Program-made: the position numbers and the translations under genes
In this document: piece by piece, positions 1 to 9,117 of the stretch
Layout of the letters: the number at the start of each line of letters is the position of its first letter
Position numbering within the stretch: position 1 is the stretch's first letter
The notes under the pieces: generated by a model
The model's input: the letters and a program-made list of their open reading frames with translations, nothing else
Databases searched by the model: none
What the model was told of the DNA's origin: nothing
Source of the DNA: Youhaiella tibetensis
GTDB lineage: Bacteria > Pseudomonadota > Alphaproteobacteria > Rhizobiales > Devosiaceae
Assembly: GCF_008000755.1 (NCBI RefSeq)
Contig: NZ_CP041690.1
Coordinates: 3,514,501 to 3,578,500, forward strand
DNA length: 64,000 bases
Direction of reading: 5' to 3'

Positions 1-1618
1 CGGCGGCATCGGCCACGTTGAGGCCCGGCAGCAGGAAGCGATCCTTGTACTTGAGCAGGCGCGCGATCGTGTTGCCGGCCTCCGCCTCCCCTTCGGTGGC
101 GCCGTAGGCCTCCGCGACCAGCACGATCCCGGCATAGCGCCCCTTCCTGTCGGTGGCGATGACGCGTTCGGTCGAACCGAGCGGATACTTCTGCCGGAAG
201 GCCTCGATCGTCGTGTCTTCGGGCACCGTCTTGACGTCGGCACGCATCATCTTGCCCACGGTGAGGTTCCGTAGCCGGCCCACGTCGTGCGGCGCCCGGA
301 TGGTTTCGCCGCGCAAATGCAGGCGCCAGGTCGAGAAGGAATAGCCGAAGGTCTCGCGCACGAAGATCGACGAGAAGGCCGACGCCACCAGCACCGCAGC
401 GCTGATCGCCAGATCGCCCGTCGTCTCGAGCACCAGGAACGTCATGGTGAGCGGGCCGCCCACTATACCCACCGCCAGCGAGGCCATTCCGACCAGGCTC
501 GAAATCACCGGATCGATTCCCGGCGCCAGACCCGAGGTCGCGATCCCTATCGCGAACAGCCGGCCGAAGAGCGCCCCCAGGAACAGCGAGGCAAAGAACA
601 GCCCACCGCGAAAACCCGCCCCCAGCGACAGGCTGGACGCGGCAACCTTGAGCACGAAAAGCAGCGCGATAGCGCTGACGTCGGCCGCCTGGATGAAATG
701 CACCTGGAGCGCGCCGTGACCCGATGACAGCACCGCCGGCGTGATGAGCGCGAGCGCGCCCACGGCCGCGCCACCGATGATGGGGCGCAAGGGTTGCGGA
801 CAGCGCAGCCAGCTGAACCCTCGCTCCACCTGGGTCACGAGCAGCATGATCCCCACCGCCAGCGCTCCCCCGACGATCCCGAGCGCCAGGAACGCGGGGA
901 TATCCGCCGATGCCAGCGGATTGATGCCGCCGACTTCGATGGGCGTCTGGAACGCGCTCAGGGCACGTGCCGTGAACGTCGCCGCCAGCGAAGCGGCGAT
1001 GACGGGCGCTAGCAACGCCACCGAATAGACCCCGATGATGAGCTCGAACGCGTAGAATGCGCCGGTGATCGGGGTGTTGAACGCTGCCGCAATGGCGCCC
1101 GCAGCCCCGCACCCGACCAGCGTGCGGATCTCGTTGCGCCGCAGCCGTAGGAACGCCGCCGCCTTCGATCCGAGCACCGAGGCCATCTGCGTATAGCCCG
1201 CTTCCAGCCCCACCGAGGCGCCGAACCCGCTCGAGATGATGATCTGCCCCGTCACGATCAGGCTTTCGCGGAAGGACATCTGCCCGCCATGGATCGCGTT
1301 GGCCTCGATCGGGTCGACCGGGGGTCGCGCCCGGAAGCGGCGCGAGAGGATGATGCTGATGGCCAGCAGCGCCCCACCCACCGCCGGCACCAGCGCAAGC
1401 CATGGCGATTGCAGCACGGCTTGCGCGCTCAGTCGGGAATCGCTCGGCAGGTTGAAAAGCAGGTGATGCAGCGCATTGACCAGCCACCCGATGGCGGTGA
1501 CCACCAGTCCGGCCGCAACCCCCACGCAGGCGCCAAGCACCACGATGAACACGTTGCGCAGCCTGCCCGATATGAGCTTACGCAGCCTGGGCAAGATGCG
1601 CTGTTGCAGCTTATTCAC
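1..1618 (-). CDS. ClC-family chloride channel/antiporter, C-terminus beyond window
   Basis: My own minus-strand translation reads through to the window edge without a stop. It gives a polytopic membrane protein with the ClC signature GFGASVGLEAG, followed by a GCGAAGAIAAAFNTPITGAFYAFE-type segment that is typical of the family pore. After the last membrane segments comes a CBS-domain start (VGKMMRADVKTVPED), so this is a ClC with cytosolic CBS domains that is cut by the window edge. ClC proteins move chloride across the inner membrane as channels or Cl-/H+ antiporters; which one cannot be decided here. I chose the GTG at 1618 because AGAGG lies 8 bases upstream. An in-frame ATG at 1717 would add 33 residues but has no ribosome site. 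Confidence 0.88.
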   Translation of the reverse strand, partial: MNKLQQRILPRLRKLISGRLRNVFIVVLGACVGVAAGLVVTAIGWLVNALHHLLFNLPSDSRLSAQAVLQSPWLALVPAVGGALLAISIILSRRFRARPPVDPIEANAIHGGQMSFRESLIVTGQIIISSGFGASVGLEAGYTQMASVLGSKAAAFLRLRRNEIRTLVGCGAAGAIAAAFNTPITGAFYAFELIIGVYSVALLAPVIAASLAATFTARALSAFQTPIEVGGINPLASADIPAFLALGIVGGALAVGIMLLVTQVERGFSWLRCPQPLRPIIGGAAVGALALITPAVLSSGHGALQVHFIQAADVSAIALLFVLKVAASSLSLGAGFRGGLFFASLFLGALFGRLFAIGIATSGLAPGIDPVISSLVGMASLAVGIVGGPLTMTFLVLETTGDLAISAAVLVASAFSSIFVRETFGYSFSTWRLHLRGETIRAPHDVGRLRNLTVGKMMRADVKTVPEDTTIEAFRQKYPLGSTERVIATDRKGRYAGIVLVAEAYGATEGEAEAGNTIARLLKYKDRFLLPGLNVADAA

Positions 1619-1778
1619 GTCAAGAGCCTCTGAATGGCCCTTTATCGCGCCCAGAGGTTGATATTCCGTCTCGCTCCAGCGCGTGCAGGCCACGTTTGGT
1701 AATCGTGATCGCCCCATAAATCGAATGGCGGCGGGATCACGTTATGATCCACCAAACTGATTCACTTCCGGTGCACAG

Positions 1779-2633
1779 ATGAACCTTCCCCGCCTGCTTG
1801 GTTTTGCCTCGATCGCCCTATGCCTGCTGCTGACGTCCGCCAACGCCCAGCAACCGGCCCGTGACCTCTTCGGAGCAATGAGCCAGCCCACGGGCGGTCC
1901 CTCCATTCCCGTGGGAAGCTACGCCAAGGGGTGTATCGCCGGCGCCGTGCAATTGCCCACTGATGGACCGGGCTGGCAGGCCATGCGCCTTTCGCGCGAC
2001 CGCCGTTGGGGAACGCCCGAGCTCGTCGGCTATATCGAAGCACTGGCAGGGTCCGCCGCGCAGGACGGTTGGCCGGGCATCATGGTGGGCGACATGGGCC
2101 AGGCCCGTGGGGGCCCGATGAAAAGCGGGCATGCCTCCCACCAGATCGGCCTGGATGTCGACATCTGGCTGCAACCGATGCCGAACCACACGCTGAGCGC
2201 CGAGGAGCGCGAGAAACTGAGCGCCGTTTCGGTGCTCCGCAAAGGCACCCGCGAGGTCGACCCGAAACGGTTCGGGGAGGCCGAACGCCTCCTTATCTAT
2301 CGTGCGGCGCAACTGCCAGGCGTCGCGCGCATTTTCGTCGCCCCGGGGATCAAGAAGTCGCTCTGCGCCATCACCTGGCGGGATCGCAGCTTCCTCCACA
2401 AGATACGCCCCTGGTACGGCCACGACGACCATTTCCACGTGCGCCTTTCCTGCCCGCCGGGGGTCGCGTCCTGCCTCGATCAGAACCCGATCCCGGCCGG
2501 TGACGGGTGCGGCGGCGAACTCGACTACTGGTTCACCGACGCGCCCTATAAGCCCAGCACCAGCCCTCCTGCCCCGCCGCTGACGCTGGCGGACCTTCCG
2601 AAAGCCTGTGCGGCGGTGCTCAAGGCCCACTGA
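1779..2633 (+). CDS. mepA: Penicillin-insensitive murein endopeptidase (peptidase M74)
   Basis: 284 residues with a clear signal peptide (about residues 1-23, ending ANA-QQ), so it is exported to the periplasm. The M74 zinc-site motifs are present: SGHASHQIGLDVDIW (His118, His121, Asp126/128) and GHDDHFHVR (His215, Asp216, His218, His220). MepA cleaves the D-alanyl-meso-diaminopimelyl crosslink of peptidoglycan and is not inhibited by penicillin. Length and motifs match the family over the whole protein. It stands alone, with its stop codon directly abutting that of the convergent MFS gene, so there is no room for a dedicated terminator. Confidence 0.95.
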   Translation: MNLPRLLGFASIALCLLLTSANAQQPARDLFGAMSQPTGGPSIPVGSYAKGCIAGAVQLPTDGPGWQAMRLSRDRRWGTPELVGYIEALAGSAAQDGWPGIMVGDMGQARGGPMKSGHASHQIGLDVDIWLQPMPNHTLSAEEREKLSAVSVLRKGTREVDPKRFGEAERLLIYRAAQLPGVARIFVAPGIKKSLCAITWRDRSFLHKIRPWYGHDDHFHVRLSCPPGVASCLDQNPIPAGDGCGGELDYWFTDAPYKPSTSPPAPPLTLADLPKACAAVLKAH

Positions 2634-3881
2634 TCAGGCGGGCTGCAGTTCCCCTGGGCCATCGCCCTCCTGCGCCTTGGCGGGGGGCGGAAAGGCCAGC
2701 GCCATCCCGGCCGCTGCCACCCCGACCGCGGCCGAGGCGATATAGAGCCAGTGATAGCTGCCGAACGTGTCGTAGAGCCAGCCGCCCCCGACGGGACCGA
2801 AGGCCATGCCGATGCTCGATGTCATGGTGGCGGCCCCGAGCACCGTCCCCATCACGCGCGGCCCGAAATAGTCGCGCGCCAGCACCGCATAGAGCGGCAT
2901 AACCCCGCCATAGGCCATGCCAAGGATCACGGCGAGCATGTAGAAATGCGTCAGTTCGGAGACGTAGATGTAGGTGTAGATACCCACTGCCTGCAGCGCC
3001 AGGCCGCCCACGATGACGCGCCGCACGCCTAATCGATCCGCCAGGATGCCGAACACCAGCCGCCCCACCAGCCCCGACACCCCTTCGACGCTGTAGATGC
3101 TCGCCGCCGCCAGCGCCGAGGCACCGCAGATCATGGCATAGCTTACCGTGTGGAAAATCGGCCCCGAATGGGCCGCGCAGCAAAGGAAGAACGTCGTCGC
3201 GAGCACGATGAATTGCGGCGTGCGCAGCGCGGCCACGGCGGCGCTGCGCTGCTTGGTCGGCGCTGCTGCCTCGGTCGGCGCTTCGCTCGTCGCAACGGGA
3301 GCGGGCGCGTCCTCGACCAGGGGCGGGCGACGAATGAAGAGGCTGGCCGGTATCAGCAGAAACAGCGCGCCAATGGCGATGGTTAGCATGGCGCTGCGCC
3401 AGCCATTGGTCTGTATGAGGTAGCTGGCAAAGGGCGTGATGACCATGGGAGCCACGCCCCCGCCCACCGAGACCAGCGAAACCGCCAGGCTGCGATGCTT
3501 GTCGAACCAGCCGACGGTCGCCGCCATGATGGGCGCGAAGAAGGCGCCTCCCGATGCCCCCACAAGGCCGCCATAGGCGAACTGAAAAACCAGCAGGTCC
3601 GTTGCCCGGCTGGCGACGACGAGCCCGGTCACCAGCAGAACCGAGGCCGCCATGACCACCGGTCGTGCCCCGATGCGATCGCTGAGCGTGCCCCACCCGA
3701 AGCCGGCCACGCCCATTACGATGAAGCCGACCGTCATCGCCGCCGAGATACCGGCATGGGTCCAGCCGGTTTCCTCTGCAATGGGTTGAAGATAAACGGG
3801 CAGCGCGAACATCGCCCCCATCGCCACACAGGTGATCAGCGCACCCGCCGCCACCATGACCCAACCGTAACGCGTGTTCAT
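2634..3881 (-). CDS. MFS transporter (monocarboxylate / oxalate-formate type)
   Basis: 415 residues with about 12 hydrophobic helices in two halves. The half-joining loop is rich in Ala, Pro and Glu (around residues 195-220). The loop 2-3 motif WGTLSDRIGARPVV matches the MFS G-x-L-x-D-R-x-G-R signature. Closest in style to the OFA/monocarboxylate branch, but the substrate cannot be read from sequence. The start at 3881 is preceded by a strong GGAGGA site; an upstream in-frame start at 4031 would add 50 non-homologous residues and cross the operator region, so I rejected it. Divergent from the HxlR regulator, which probably controls it; an export role is therefore plausible. Confidence 0.88.
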   Translation of the reverse strand: MNTRYGWVMVAAGALITCVAMGAMFALPVYLQPIAEETGWTHAGISAAMTVGFIVMGVAGFGWGTLSDRIGARPVVMAASVLLVTGLVVASRATDLLVFQFAYGGLVGASGGAFFAPIMAATVGWFDKHRSLAVSLVSVGGGVAPMVITPFASYLIQTNGWRSAMLTIAIGALFLLIPASLFIRRPPLVEDAPAPVATSEAPTEAAAPTKQRSAAVAALRTPQFIVLATTFFLCCAAHSGPIFHTVSYAMICGASALAAASIYSVEGVSGLVGRLVFGILADRLGVRRVIVGGLALQAVGIYTYIYVSELTHFYMLAVILGMAYGGVMPLYAVLARDYFGPRVMGTVLGAATMTSSIGMAFGPVGGGWLYDTFGSYHWLYIASAAVGVAAAGMALAFPPPAKAQEGDGPGELQPA

Positions 3882-3990
3882 TTCTCGGTTCCTCCGGACC
3901 TTCTGAGCACTAGACGAACAGGCGATGTGAAATTCGACAGCCGGCGCAGTTTTTCTTCCGGGCTTGCCTTGGACAGCTATCGACACCATA

Positions 3991-4045
3991 ACCACTTGTG
4001 AAGTGCAAGCTGTACCCCAACCCGATACCACTTGTAAACTGCAAG
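3991..4045. promoter_or_regulatory. Two direct-repeat HxlR-type operator sites
   Basis: ACCACTTGTGAAGTGCAAG at 3991-4009 recurs as ACCACTTGTAAACTGCAAG at 4027-4045, exactly 36 bp apart. Each contains an inverted repeat ACTTG-N7-CAAG; the second is perfect (ACTTG-N7-CAAGT). They fill the space between the divergent MFS and HxlR genes, as expected for binding sites of the adjacent regulator. Confidence 0.65.
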
Positions 4046-4063
4046 TAGTCAGGAACCCCGCCT

Positions 4064-4546
4064 ATGGACGAAATCAGGTCCGGATGCCCGATCAACCTCT
4101 CCGTTGAACTGCTGGGAGACCGATGGAGTCTGGTGGTGCTGCGCGACATGATGTTCGGCAACAAGCGCACCTATGGGGATTTGCACGCCAACTCGCTCGA
4201 AGGCATCGCCACCAACATCCTGGCCAATCGCCTCAAGCGCCTTGTTGGCGAAGGCCTTGTAACGGCTGCCCCCGACCCGACCCACAAGCAGCGCACCATC
4301 TATAGTCTCACCGAAAAGGCGATCGCCCTTGTGCCGGTCATGGTGCAGCTGGGCGCCTGGGGCGCTCATTATCTGCCGGCCAGCCCGCAACTGGCCGCAA
4401 GGGCCCTGCTCCTCGAAAAGGGCGGGCCGCAGATGTGGGCCGATTTTCGGGATGAACTGCGCCACCTGCACCTCGACGCCCCCGCCCCGTCCCGCTCGGT
4501 CCTTGCCGAACTCGACCGCGCCTACGAAGAGGCCGCCGAGGCGTGA
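4064..4546 (+). CDS. HxlR-family winged-helix transcriptional regulator
   Basis: 160 residues. Residues 5-105 form the HxlR/DUF24 domain: SGCPINLSVELLGDRWSLVVLRDM, then RTYGDLHANSLEGIATNILANRL (recognition region) and the wing ending IYSLTEKA. Cys8 sits where the redox-sensing cysteine of relatives such as YodB and HypR is found, so thiol or electrophile sensing is possible but not shown. The C-terminal part (about 110-160) is a short extension. Divergent from an MFS transporter with two repeat operators between them, suggesting control of that transporter and of itself. Confidence 0.9.
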   Translation: MDEIRSGCPINLSVELLGDRWSLVVLRDMMFGNKRTYGDLHANSLEGIATNILANRLKRLVGEGLVTAAPDPTHKQRTIYSLTEKAIALVPVMVQLGAWGAHYLPASPQLAARALLLEKGGPQMWADFRDELRHLHLDAPAPSRSVLAELDRAYEEAAEA

Positions 4547-4961
4547 CCACCGCGCCGCCGCACGCAGCCCCGTTCGCCGGTCCGGCGCACCCAACCGTAT
4601 TCGTCCCCTTCCGATCACCGCCCCGTGCGGCCCCACCCATCCGCCCTTGCCGACGCCGTCTCCTCGGGGCCCTTCTTCCACGTGGCATTCACCCGGCCTT
4701 CGCCCCTGTCTTCACGCCTATCTCCCCCGGTCTTCACCGAGCATTCGCCGTTGTCTTCTCGCCTATCGCTTCTGCGATCTTCGCCCCCGGATTCGACCCT
4801 CAGCTCCCTCACCCCCTCGCCCTCATCTCTCCCCCTCATCTCTCCCCCTCGCCCTTCCGTCACCCTCGCACTCACCCCTCACCCCTCACCCCTCACCCCT
4901 CACCCCTCCTTCCCCTTTCTCACGCCGCCCCTCCTCCCCCAATTAGCTCACCCTTCCGTGT
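4547..4961. other. Pyrimidine-rich non-coding tract
   Basis: About 415 bases between the HxlR and TetR genes. From roughly 4640 to 4940 the plus strand is strongly biased to C and T, with imperfect repeats of TTCACC/TCGCC/CTCATCTCTCCCC type. One frame stays open across it and into the TetR gene, but its product is Pro/Ser/His low-complexity sequence and not a credible protein. The most regular part is the heptamer array at 4872-4906. Confidence 0.6.
4872..4906 (+). repeat. Five tandem TCACCCC heptamers; G-quadruplex motif on minus strand
   Basis: Five perfect, uninterrupted 7-bp copies. The minus strand therefore reads five GGGG runs separated by TGA, which fits the canonical G4-L3 quadruplex pattern. 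It lies 56 bp upstream of the TetR operator palindrome. Confidence 0.85.
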
Positions 4962-4979
4962 TGAATTGAATTCAATTCA
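4962..4979. promoter_or_regulatory. Perfect 18-bp palindrome, probable TetR operator
   Basis: TGAATTGAATTCAATTCA is its own reverse complement and ends 16 bases before the TetR start codon. It is AT-rich within GC-rich DNA. Position and symmetry suggest autoregulation of the tetR-fabA unit. Confidence 0.6.
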
Positions 4980-4995
4980 GCACTACAAGTACGGT

Positions 4996-5601
4996 ATGAC
5001 CGACACACGCACCAAGCTGCTTGCAGCCGCCCAGCAGGAACTTGTCGAAGGGCACGGCCATCTCGAGATGCAGGGCGTCGCCCGGCGGGCACAGGTATCC
5101 GTCGGCCTGGCCTACCACCACTTCGGCTCCAAGGCCGGGCTCGTCGCCGCCGTGGTCGAGAACTTCTATAACGAGCTCGATGCCGTGGCTTTCGGCGGCG
5201 CGCGCCTCGTGTCCCCGACCTGGGCCGGCAGGGAGAAGGAGCGTATTGGCCTCTACCTGCGCTTCCACTACGCGCATCCCTTCGCCCCGCTGGTCGTGGG
5301 CGCCTTGAGCCGGGCGCCGGAAGTTCTTGAAGTGGAGGCCGCCTTCACCAGCCGGCAGCTCGCCGACGGCGCCCGCATGCTCGAGGCCGCCAGGCGCGAT
5401 GGCCGCGTTCCTGCCGATATCGATGCCCACCTCACCATCGCCCTCATGATCGGCGGCATCCGCCAGGCATTGCACGGCGTCCTTTCCGGCCCGACCCGGC
5501 CCGATCCCGCGACGCTCACCGACGACATCTGGCGTTTCATCGCCGCAGCCTTGCGGCTCGAGGACGATGACGAAATCCAACCGCCCGTCCCCTCCCCATA
5601 G
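4996..5601 (+). CDS. TetR/AcrR-family transcriptional regulator
   Basis: 201 residues. The N-terminal HTH (about 4-50) reads [20 protein letters not shown], then [19 protein letters not shown], a standard TetR three-helix domain. The C-terminal half is a helical ligand-binding domain without a recognisable subfamily. I chose the ATG at 4996, where TetR homology begins; the frame stays open far upstream only because the preceding tract is low complexity. The ribosome site is weak. FabA follows 8 bases downstream and an 18-bp palindrome lies just upstream, so this is probably the local regulator of fabA, perhaps sensing an acyl ligand (inference). Confidence 0.88.
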   Translation: MTDTRTKLLAAAQQELVEGHGHLEMQGVARRAQVSVGLAYHHFGSKAGLVAAVVENFYNELDAVAFGGARLVSPTWAGREKERIGLYLRFHYAHPFAPLVVGALSRAPEVLEVEAAFTSRQLADGARMLEAARRDGRVPADIDAHLTIALMIGGIRQALHGVLSGPTRPDPATLTDDIWRFIAAALRLEDDDEIQPPVPSP

Positions 5602-5609
5602 GCAGTCCC

Positions 5610-6140
5610 GTGCACAACCCTCATGATTTCCACGTCCCGCAGGCGAGCTACTCCAGGGATGACCTGCTCCGATCGAGCGCCGGCGGCTATTTCGGCCCCG
5701 GCAACGCGCAACTCCCTGCCCCGCCCATGCTCATGATGGATCGCATCACCGCCATCACCCTGGATGGCGGCCGGCACGGCAACGGCCTCATCGTCGGCGA
5801 ACTCGATATCGCGCCCGATCTCTGGTTCTTCGCCTGCCATTTCGCTGGCGATCCGGTCATGCCCGGCTGCCTGGGCCTCGATGCCATGTGGCAGATGATC
5901 GGCTATTGGCTGGGCTGGTCAGGCTCACCCGGCAAGGGCCGCGCGCTCGGCGTGGGCGAGGTGAAGTTCAGGGGGCACATCACCCCCGAGACGCGGCTTG
6001 TGCGCTACGAGGTCAGCCTGCGCCAGGTCCGGCGCGGCAAGCTGGCGCTCGGCATCGCCGATGGCGAGGTCCTGGCCGATGGCCAATCCGTCTATTCGGC
6101 CAGGGACATGCGCGTCGGCCTGATCCCGCCCAAGGGCTGA
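5610..6140 (+). CDS. fabA: 3-hydroxydecanoyl-ACP dehydratase/isomerase FabA
   Basis: 176 residues, the usual FabA length. The active-site stretch [20 protein letters not shown] carries the catalytic His77 and Asp91, matching His70 and Asp84 of the E. coli enzyme. [13 protein letters not shown] is also strongly conserved. FabA dehydrates 3-hydroxyacyl-ACP and isomerises trans-2- to cis-3-decenoyl-ACP, the branch point to unsaturated fatty acids in the cytosol. The start is a GTG at 5610; no in-frame ATG exists before conserved sequence. In many relatives fabA sits next to fabB; here it follows a tetR gene and no fabB is present, so it may be a second, separately regulated copy. Confidence 0.95.
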   Translation: MHNPHDFHVPQASYSRDDLLRSSAGGYFGPGNAQLPAPPMLMMDRITAITLDGGRHGNGLIVGELDIAPDLWFFACHFAGDPVMPGCLGLDAMWQMIGYWLGWSGSPGKGRALGVGEVKFRGHITPETRLVRYEVSLRQVRRGKLALGIADGEVLADGQSVYSARDMRVGLIPPKG

Positions 6141-6143
6141 GTC

Positions 6144-7223
6144 TCAGCCCGGCGACAGCGCAAGCCGCGCGCCCGTCTCCCGGCAGAAGAGGTTCACGCG
6201 CTCAGGCAAGCTGGCGATGCCGATGGACGACCCTACCGCCCCCGCGAACCGGTCGCGCAGCACCACCACGATGGAATTGGCGCCGACCTGCACCTGCACA
6301 TGCGTCTCCGCACCCGTCGGCTCGACATTGACCACCGTGCCGCTGATCGCGCCATCCCGGGTCACGATCTGCTCGGGCCGGATGCCCATGGTCACCGACC
6401 GGCCCAGATGCGCGCGCGCTGCCTCGGCAAGGCTCCAGTCCGCCCCGCCATCGTCCCGGAGCACGACCGTTCCATCCTTTTCCATTACCGTCCCCTCGAT
6501 GAGGTTCATCGACGGCGAGCCGATGAATCCGGCCACGAAACTGTTGGCCGGGTTGTCGTAGATCTCGAGCGGCGTGCCCACCTGCTCGATCTTGCCGGCG
6601 CGCATCACCACGATGCGATCGGCCATGGTCATGGCTTCCATCTGGTCGTGGGTGACGTAGATCATGGTGGACCCGAGCCGCTGGTGCAGCGCCTTGATCT
6701 CGCTGCGCATCTGCACGCGCAGCTTGGCATCCAGGTTGGAGAGGGGCTCGTCGAACAGGAACACGGCCGGGTTACGCACGATGGCGCGGCCCATGGCAAC
6801 GCGCTGACGTTGCCCTCCCGAGAGCTGTCGCGGATAGCGATCGAGGAGCGGCTCGAGCGCCAGGATACCGGCGGCACGGTTGACGGCTTCCTCGATCTCC
6901 TTGCGGCTGCGGCGCGCCAGCTTGAGGGAGAACCCCATGTTGTCGCGTACGCTCATATGCGGATAGAGCGCATAGGACTGGAACACCATGGCGATGTCTC
7001 GCTCCTTGGGCTCCAGTTCGTTGACGACGCGCCCGCCGATATCGATGTCGCCATCGGTGATGCTTTCGAGGCCCGCGATCATGCGCAGCAGCGTGGACTT
7101 ACCGCAGCCCGAGGGACCGACCAGAACCACGAACTCCCCGTCCTGGGCGGCGAGCGAGACGCCGTGCAGCACTTCCATCGTGCCGTAGGACTTGACCGCG
7201 TTGCGGATCGTTACACTTGCCAT
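6144..7223 (-). CDS. Sugar ABC transporter ATPase (UgpC/MsmK type)
   Basis: 359 residues. Walker [10 protein letters not shown] (about 36-44), Q-loop [10 protein letters not shown], signature [14 protein letters not shown], Walker [13 protein letters not shown], and H-loop [12 protein letters not shown]-terminal TOBE/MalK-like regulatory region follows from about residue 240. It energises carbohydrate import by the two permeases encoded immediately upstream (27-bp gap). It is the last gene of the fucosidase operon that starts at 12557. GGGAG lies 8 bases before the start. Confidence 0.94.
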   Translation of the reverse strand: MASVTIRNAVKSYGTMEVLHGVSLAAQDGEFVVLVGPSGCGKSTLLRMIAGLESITDGDIDIGGRVVNELEPKERDIAMVFQSYALYPHMSVRDNMGFSLKLARRSRKEIEEAVNRAAGILALEPLLDRYPRQLSGGQRQRVAMGRAIVRNPAVFLFDEPLSNLDAKLRVQMRSEIKALHQRLGSTMIYVTHDQMEAMTMADRIVVMRAGKIEQVGTPLEIYDNPANSFVAGFIGSPSMNLIEGTVMEKDGTVVLRDDGGADWSLAEAARAHLGRSVTMGIRPEQIVTRDGAISGTVVNVEPTGAETHVQVQVGANSIVVVLRDRFAGAVGSSIGIASLPERVNLFCRETGARLALSPG

Positions 7224-7250
7224 TGTTGCTAGGCTCCCGTGTTTGCGCCG

Positions 7251-8105
7251 CTAGCGGCCGCCCATGCCGGCGTTGAGGGCAATGCTGTTGTAGATGAGCT
7301 TCTGCAGCAGGATCGCGAGGATGATGCCGGGAAGCATGGAAAGGGTGGCGCCCGCCATGATGTAGTTCCAGGCCGTCGACTGCTGGGTCTGGAAGAGCGT
7401 CAGCCCGACGGGCAGCGTGGCGTTCTCGGCGCCCGTCATGACGATGAGCGGCCAGAGGAAGTTGTTCCACTGCGCGATGAAGGTGAAAAGAGAGAGCAGC
7501 CCGATCGCCGGCATCGACAGCGGCACGATGATGCTCACGAGGATGCGCAGGCGCGAGGCGCCATCGACCCGCGCCGCCTCTTCGAGCTCGTTGGGGATGG
7601 AAAGGAAGAACTGGCGCAAGAGGAATGAGCCGAACGTGCCGAAGGCGACAGGCAGGATCACCCCCTGGAAGGTGTTGACCATGCCCAGGCTGTTGATGAT
7701 GAGGTAGAGCGGGATGATGAGCATGATGCCCGGCACCATGAGCGTGCCCAGATACCCCATCAGCAACAGGTCGCGCCCGGGAAACCTCAGCCGCGCGAAG
7801 GCGTAGCCCGACAGGCACGAGACGACCACGGTAATGGCCGTGACGCTCGTCGCGATGACGAAGCTGTTGAAGAAGAAGCGGCCGAAGGGCTGCTCCGTCC
7901 ACGCCTTGGCGAAATTGTCCCACTCGAAGACCGACGGCAGGAGCCGCACCGGAATGGCCAGCACCTCGGCATTGCTGCGCACGGCGTTCGACACCATCCA
8001 GAAGAACGGGAACAGGAACAGCAGTGCCACCAGCGCCAGGGCGCCGTGATTGAGGATATCGAGCACCAGGGCCCGACGCGCAGCGGCTTTGGACTTAGTT
8101 GTCAT
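7251..8105 (-). CDS. Sugar ABC transporter permease (MalG type)
   Basis: 284 residues with six predicted membrane helices and the EAA loop EAARVDGASRLRILVSIIVPLSMP, which contacts the ATPase. I placed the start at 8105 (MTTKSKAAARR), overlapping the end of the upstream permease by 11 bp. A start at 8180 would add a Ser/Pro/Cys-rich stretch that is only the other frame of the neighbour. Works with the 8095-9033 permease, the 9118-10335 binding protein and the 6144-7223 ATPase. Confidence 0.92.
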   Translation of the reverse strand: MTTKSKAAARRALVLDILNHGALALVALLFLFPFFWMVSNAVRSNAEVLAIPVRLLPSVFEWDNFAKAWTEQPFGRFFFNSFVIATSVTAITVVVSCLSGYAFARLRFPGRDLLLMGYLGTLMVPGIMLIIPLYLIINSLGMVNTFQGVILPVAFGTFGSFLLRQFFLSIPNELEEAARVDGASRLRILVSIIVPLSMPAIGLLSLFTFIAQWNNFLWPLIVMTGAENATLPVGLTLFQTQQSTAWNYIMAGATLSMLPGIILAILLQKLIYNSIALNAGMGGR

Positions 8106-9033
8106 AATGCACCCACTTGCGCTGGAGCCAGAACTGCATGGCGGTGAGCGCCATGATGAGGGCGAACATGACCCAGGCAATCGATGAGGCGTAGCCCATC
8201 TGGAAGGCCTGAAAGCCCTTCTGGTAGACCGCGTAGCCGAGCGTGGCCGTGGCCGAACCGGGCCCGCCGCGGGTCATGACGTAGATCTGGTCGAAGACCT
8301 GGAGCGAGGTGATGGCCGTCATCACCGTGCCGAAAAACAGCGTCGGCGAGATGAGCGGCAGGCGGATTCTCCAGAACCGGTCCCAGGCCGTCGCGCCATC
8401 GATGCGCGCCGCCTCGAGATAGCTCGCAGGCACCATGTCGAGAGCGGCGTTGAAGAGCACGGTGTTGTACCCGACCCCGGCCCAGAGCGAGACCACCACG
8501 ACCGCCTGCATGGCCAGCGTCTGATCGGTGAGCACGCCCGGCACGGTCCAGGAGAGCGCGCGCATCATGGTATCGAAAAGCCCGTCGGGCGCGAATATGA
8601 GCATCCAGACGATGGCGACGGCGATGGTCGGGGTGAAGGTCGGGAGGAAGAAGATCACCCGGAACCATCGCTGCCCCATCTTGAGGCTGGAGATCCAGAC
8701 AGCCAGCCCCACGGAAATCACCAGGTTCAGCACCAGGTATTCGGCCGTGAAGAACAGCGTATTGCGCAGGATCGTCCAGAACTGCGGGTCGGCCGTGAAG
8801 AGCCGGACATAGTTGGCAAACCCCAGGAACTGCGGTTTGCCCAGCAGCTTCCAGTTGGTGAAGCTGAGCACGAGCGATGCGACGATGGGCACGACCAGGA
8901 AGAGAGTCACCCCGATCAGGCTCGGCAACAGGAAGAACAGGGCCGTACGCCCTTCCCGGGCGTCCAGTCGGCTTCGGCGCCGGGTGGTTGCAGCCGAAGC
9001 CGTGCTGGCGGCGGTTTCTTGCGCGATTGTCAT
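8095..9033 (-). CDS. Sugar ABC transporter permease (MalF/UgpA type)
   Basis: 312 residues. A basic N-terminus (RRRSRLDAREGR) precedes six membrane helices, with the EAA loop EAARIDGATAWDRFWRIRLP. This is the UgpA-type permease of a CUT1 carbohydrate importer. Start supported by GGAGG six bases upstream. Overlap with the next permease suggests translational coupling. Confidence 0.93.
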   Translation of the reverse strand: MTIAQETAASTASAATTRRRSRLDAREGRTALFFLLPSLIGVTLFLVVPIVASLVLSFTNWKLLGKPQFLGFANYVRLFTADPQFWTILRNTLFFTAEYLVLNLVISVGLAVWISSLKMGQRWFRVIFFLPTFTPTIAVAIVWMLIFAPDGLFDTMMRALSWTVPGVLTDQTLAMQAVVVVSLWAGVGYNTVLFNAALDMVPASYLEAARIDGATAWDRFWRIRLPLISPTLFFGTVMTAITSLQVFDQIYVMTRGGPGSATATLGYAVYQKGFQAFQMGYASSIAWVMFALIMALTAMQFWLQRKWVHYDN

Positions 9034-9083
9034 GGGGCTCCTCCCTTCCGGCCGCGCCTCCGCACGCTGCCGGCAGTGTCGGT

Positions 9084-9110
9084 CGCCCGGCCGGACTGGC
9101 CAGCCGGGCG
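9084..9110 (-). promoter_or_regulatory. Intercistronic hairpin between binding-protein and permease genes
   Basis: CGCCCGGC (9084-9091) pairs with GCCGGGCG (9103-9110), an 8-bp GC stem with an 11-base loop and no T run. Position right after the binding-protein gene fits an mRNA-stabilising or attenuating element, as known for malE-malF. Confidence 0.55.
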
Positions 9111-9117
9111 GCTTAGC

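Noticed and set aside
1818-2630. 270-residue minus-strand frame opposite mepA
   Set aside because: Antisense shadow of a gene with complete family motifs; its own product has no recognisable domain.
2620-3864. 414-residue second minus-strand frame over the MFS gene
   Set aside because: Gly/Arg-rich frame-shifted shadow; the other frame has 12 membrane helices and a strong ribosome site.
4872-4906. CRISPR-like array
   Set aside because: Units are 7 bp and contiguous with no spacers.
4543-4995. Long open frame running from the HxlR gene into the TetR gene
   Set aside because: Product is Pro/Ser/His low-complexity from a C-rich tract; TetR homology begins only at 4996.
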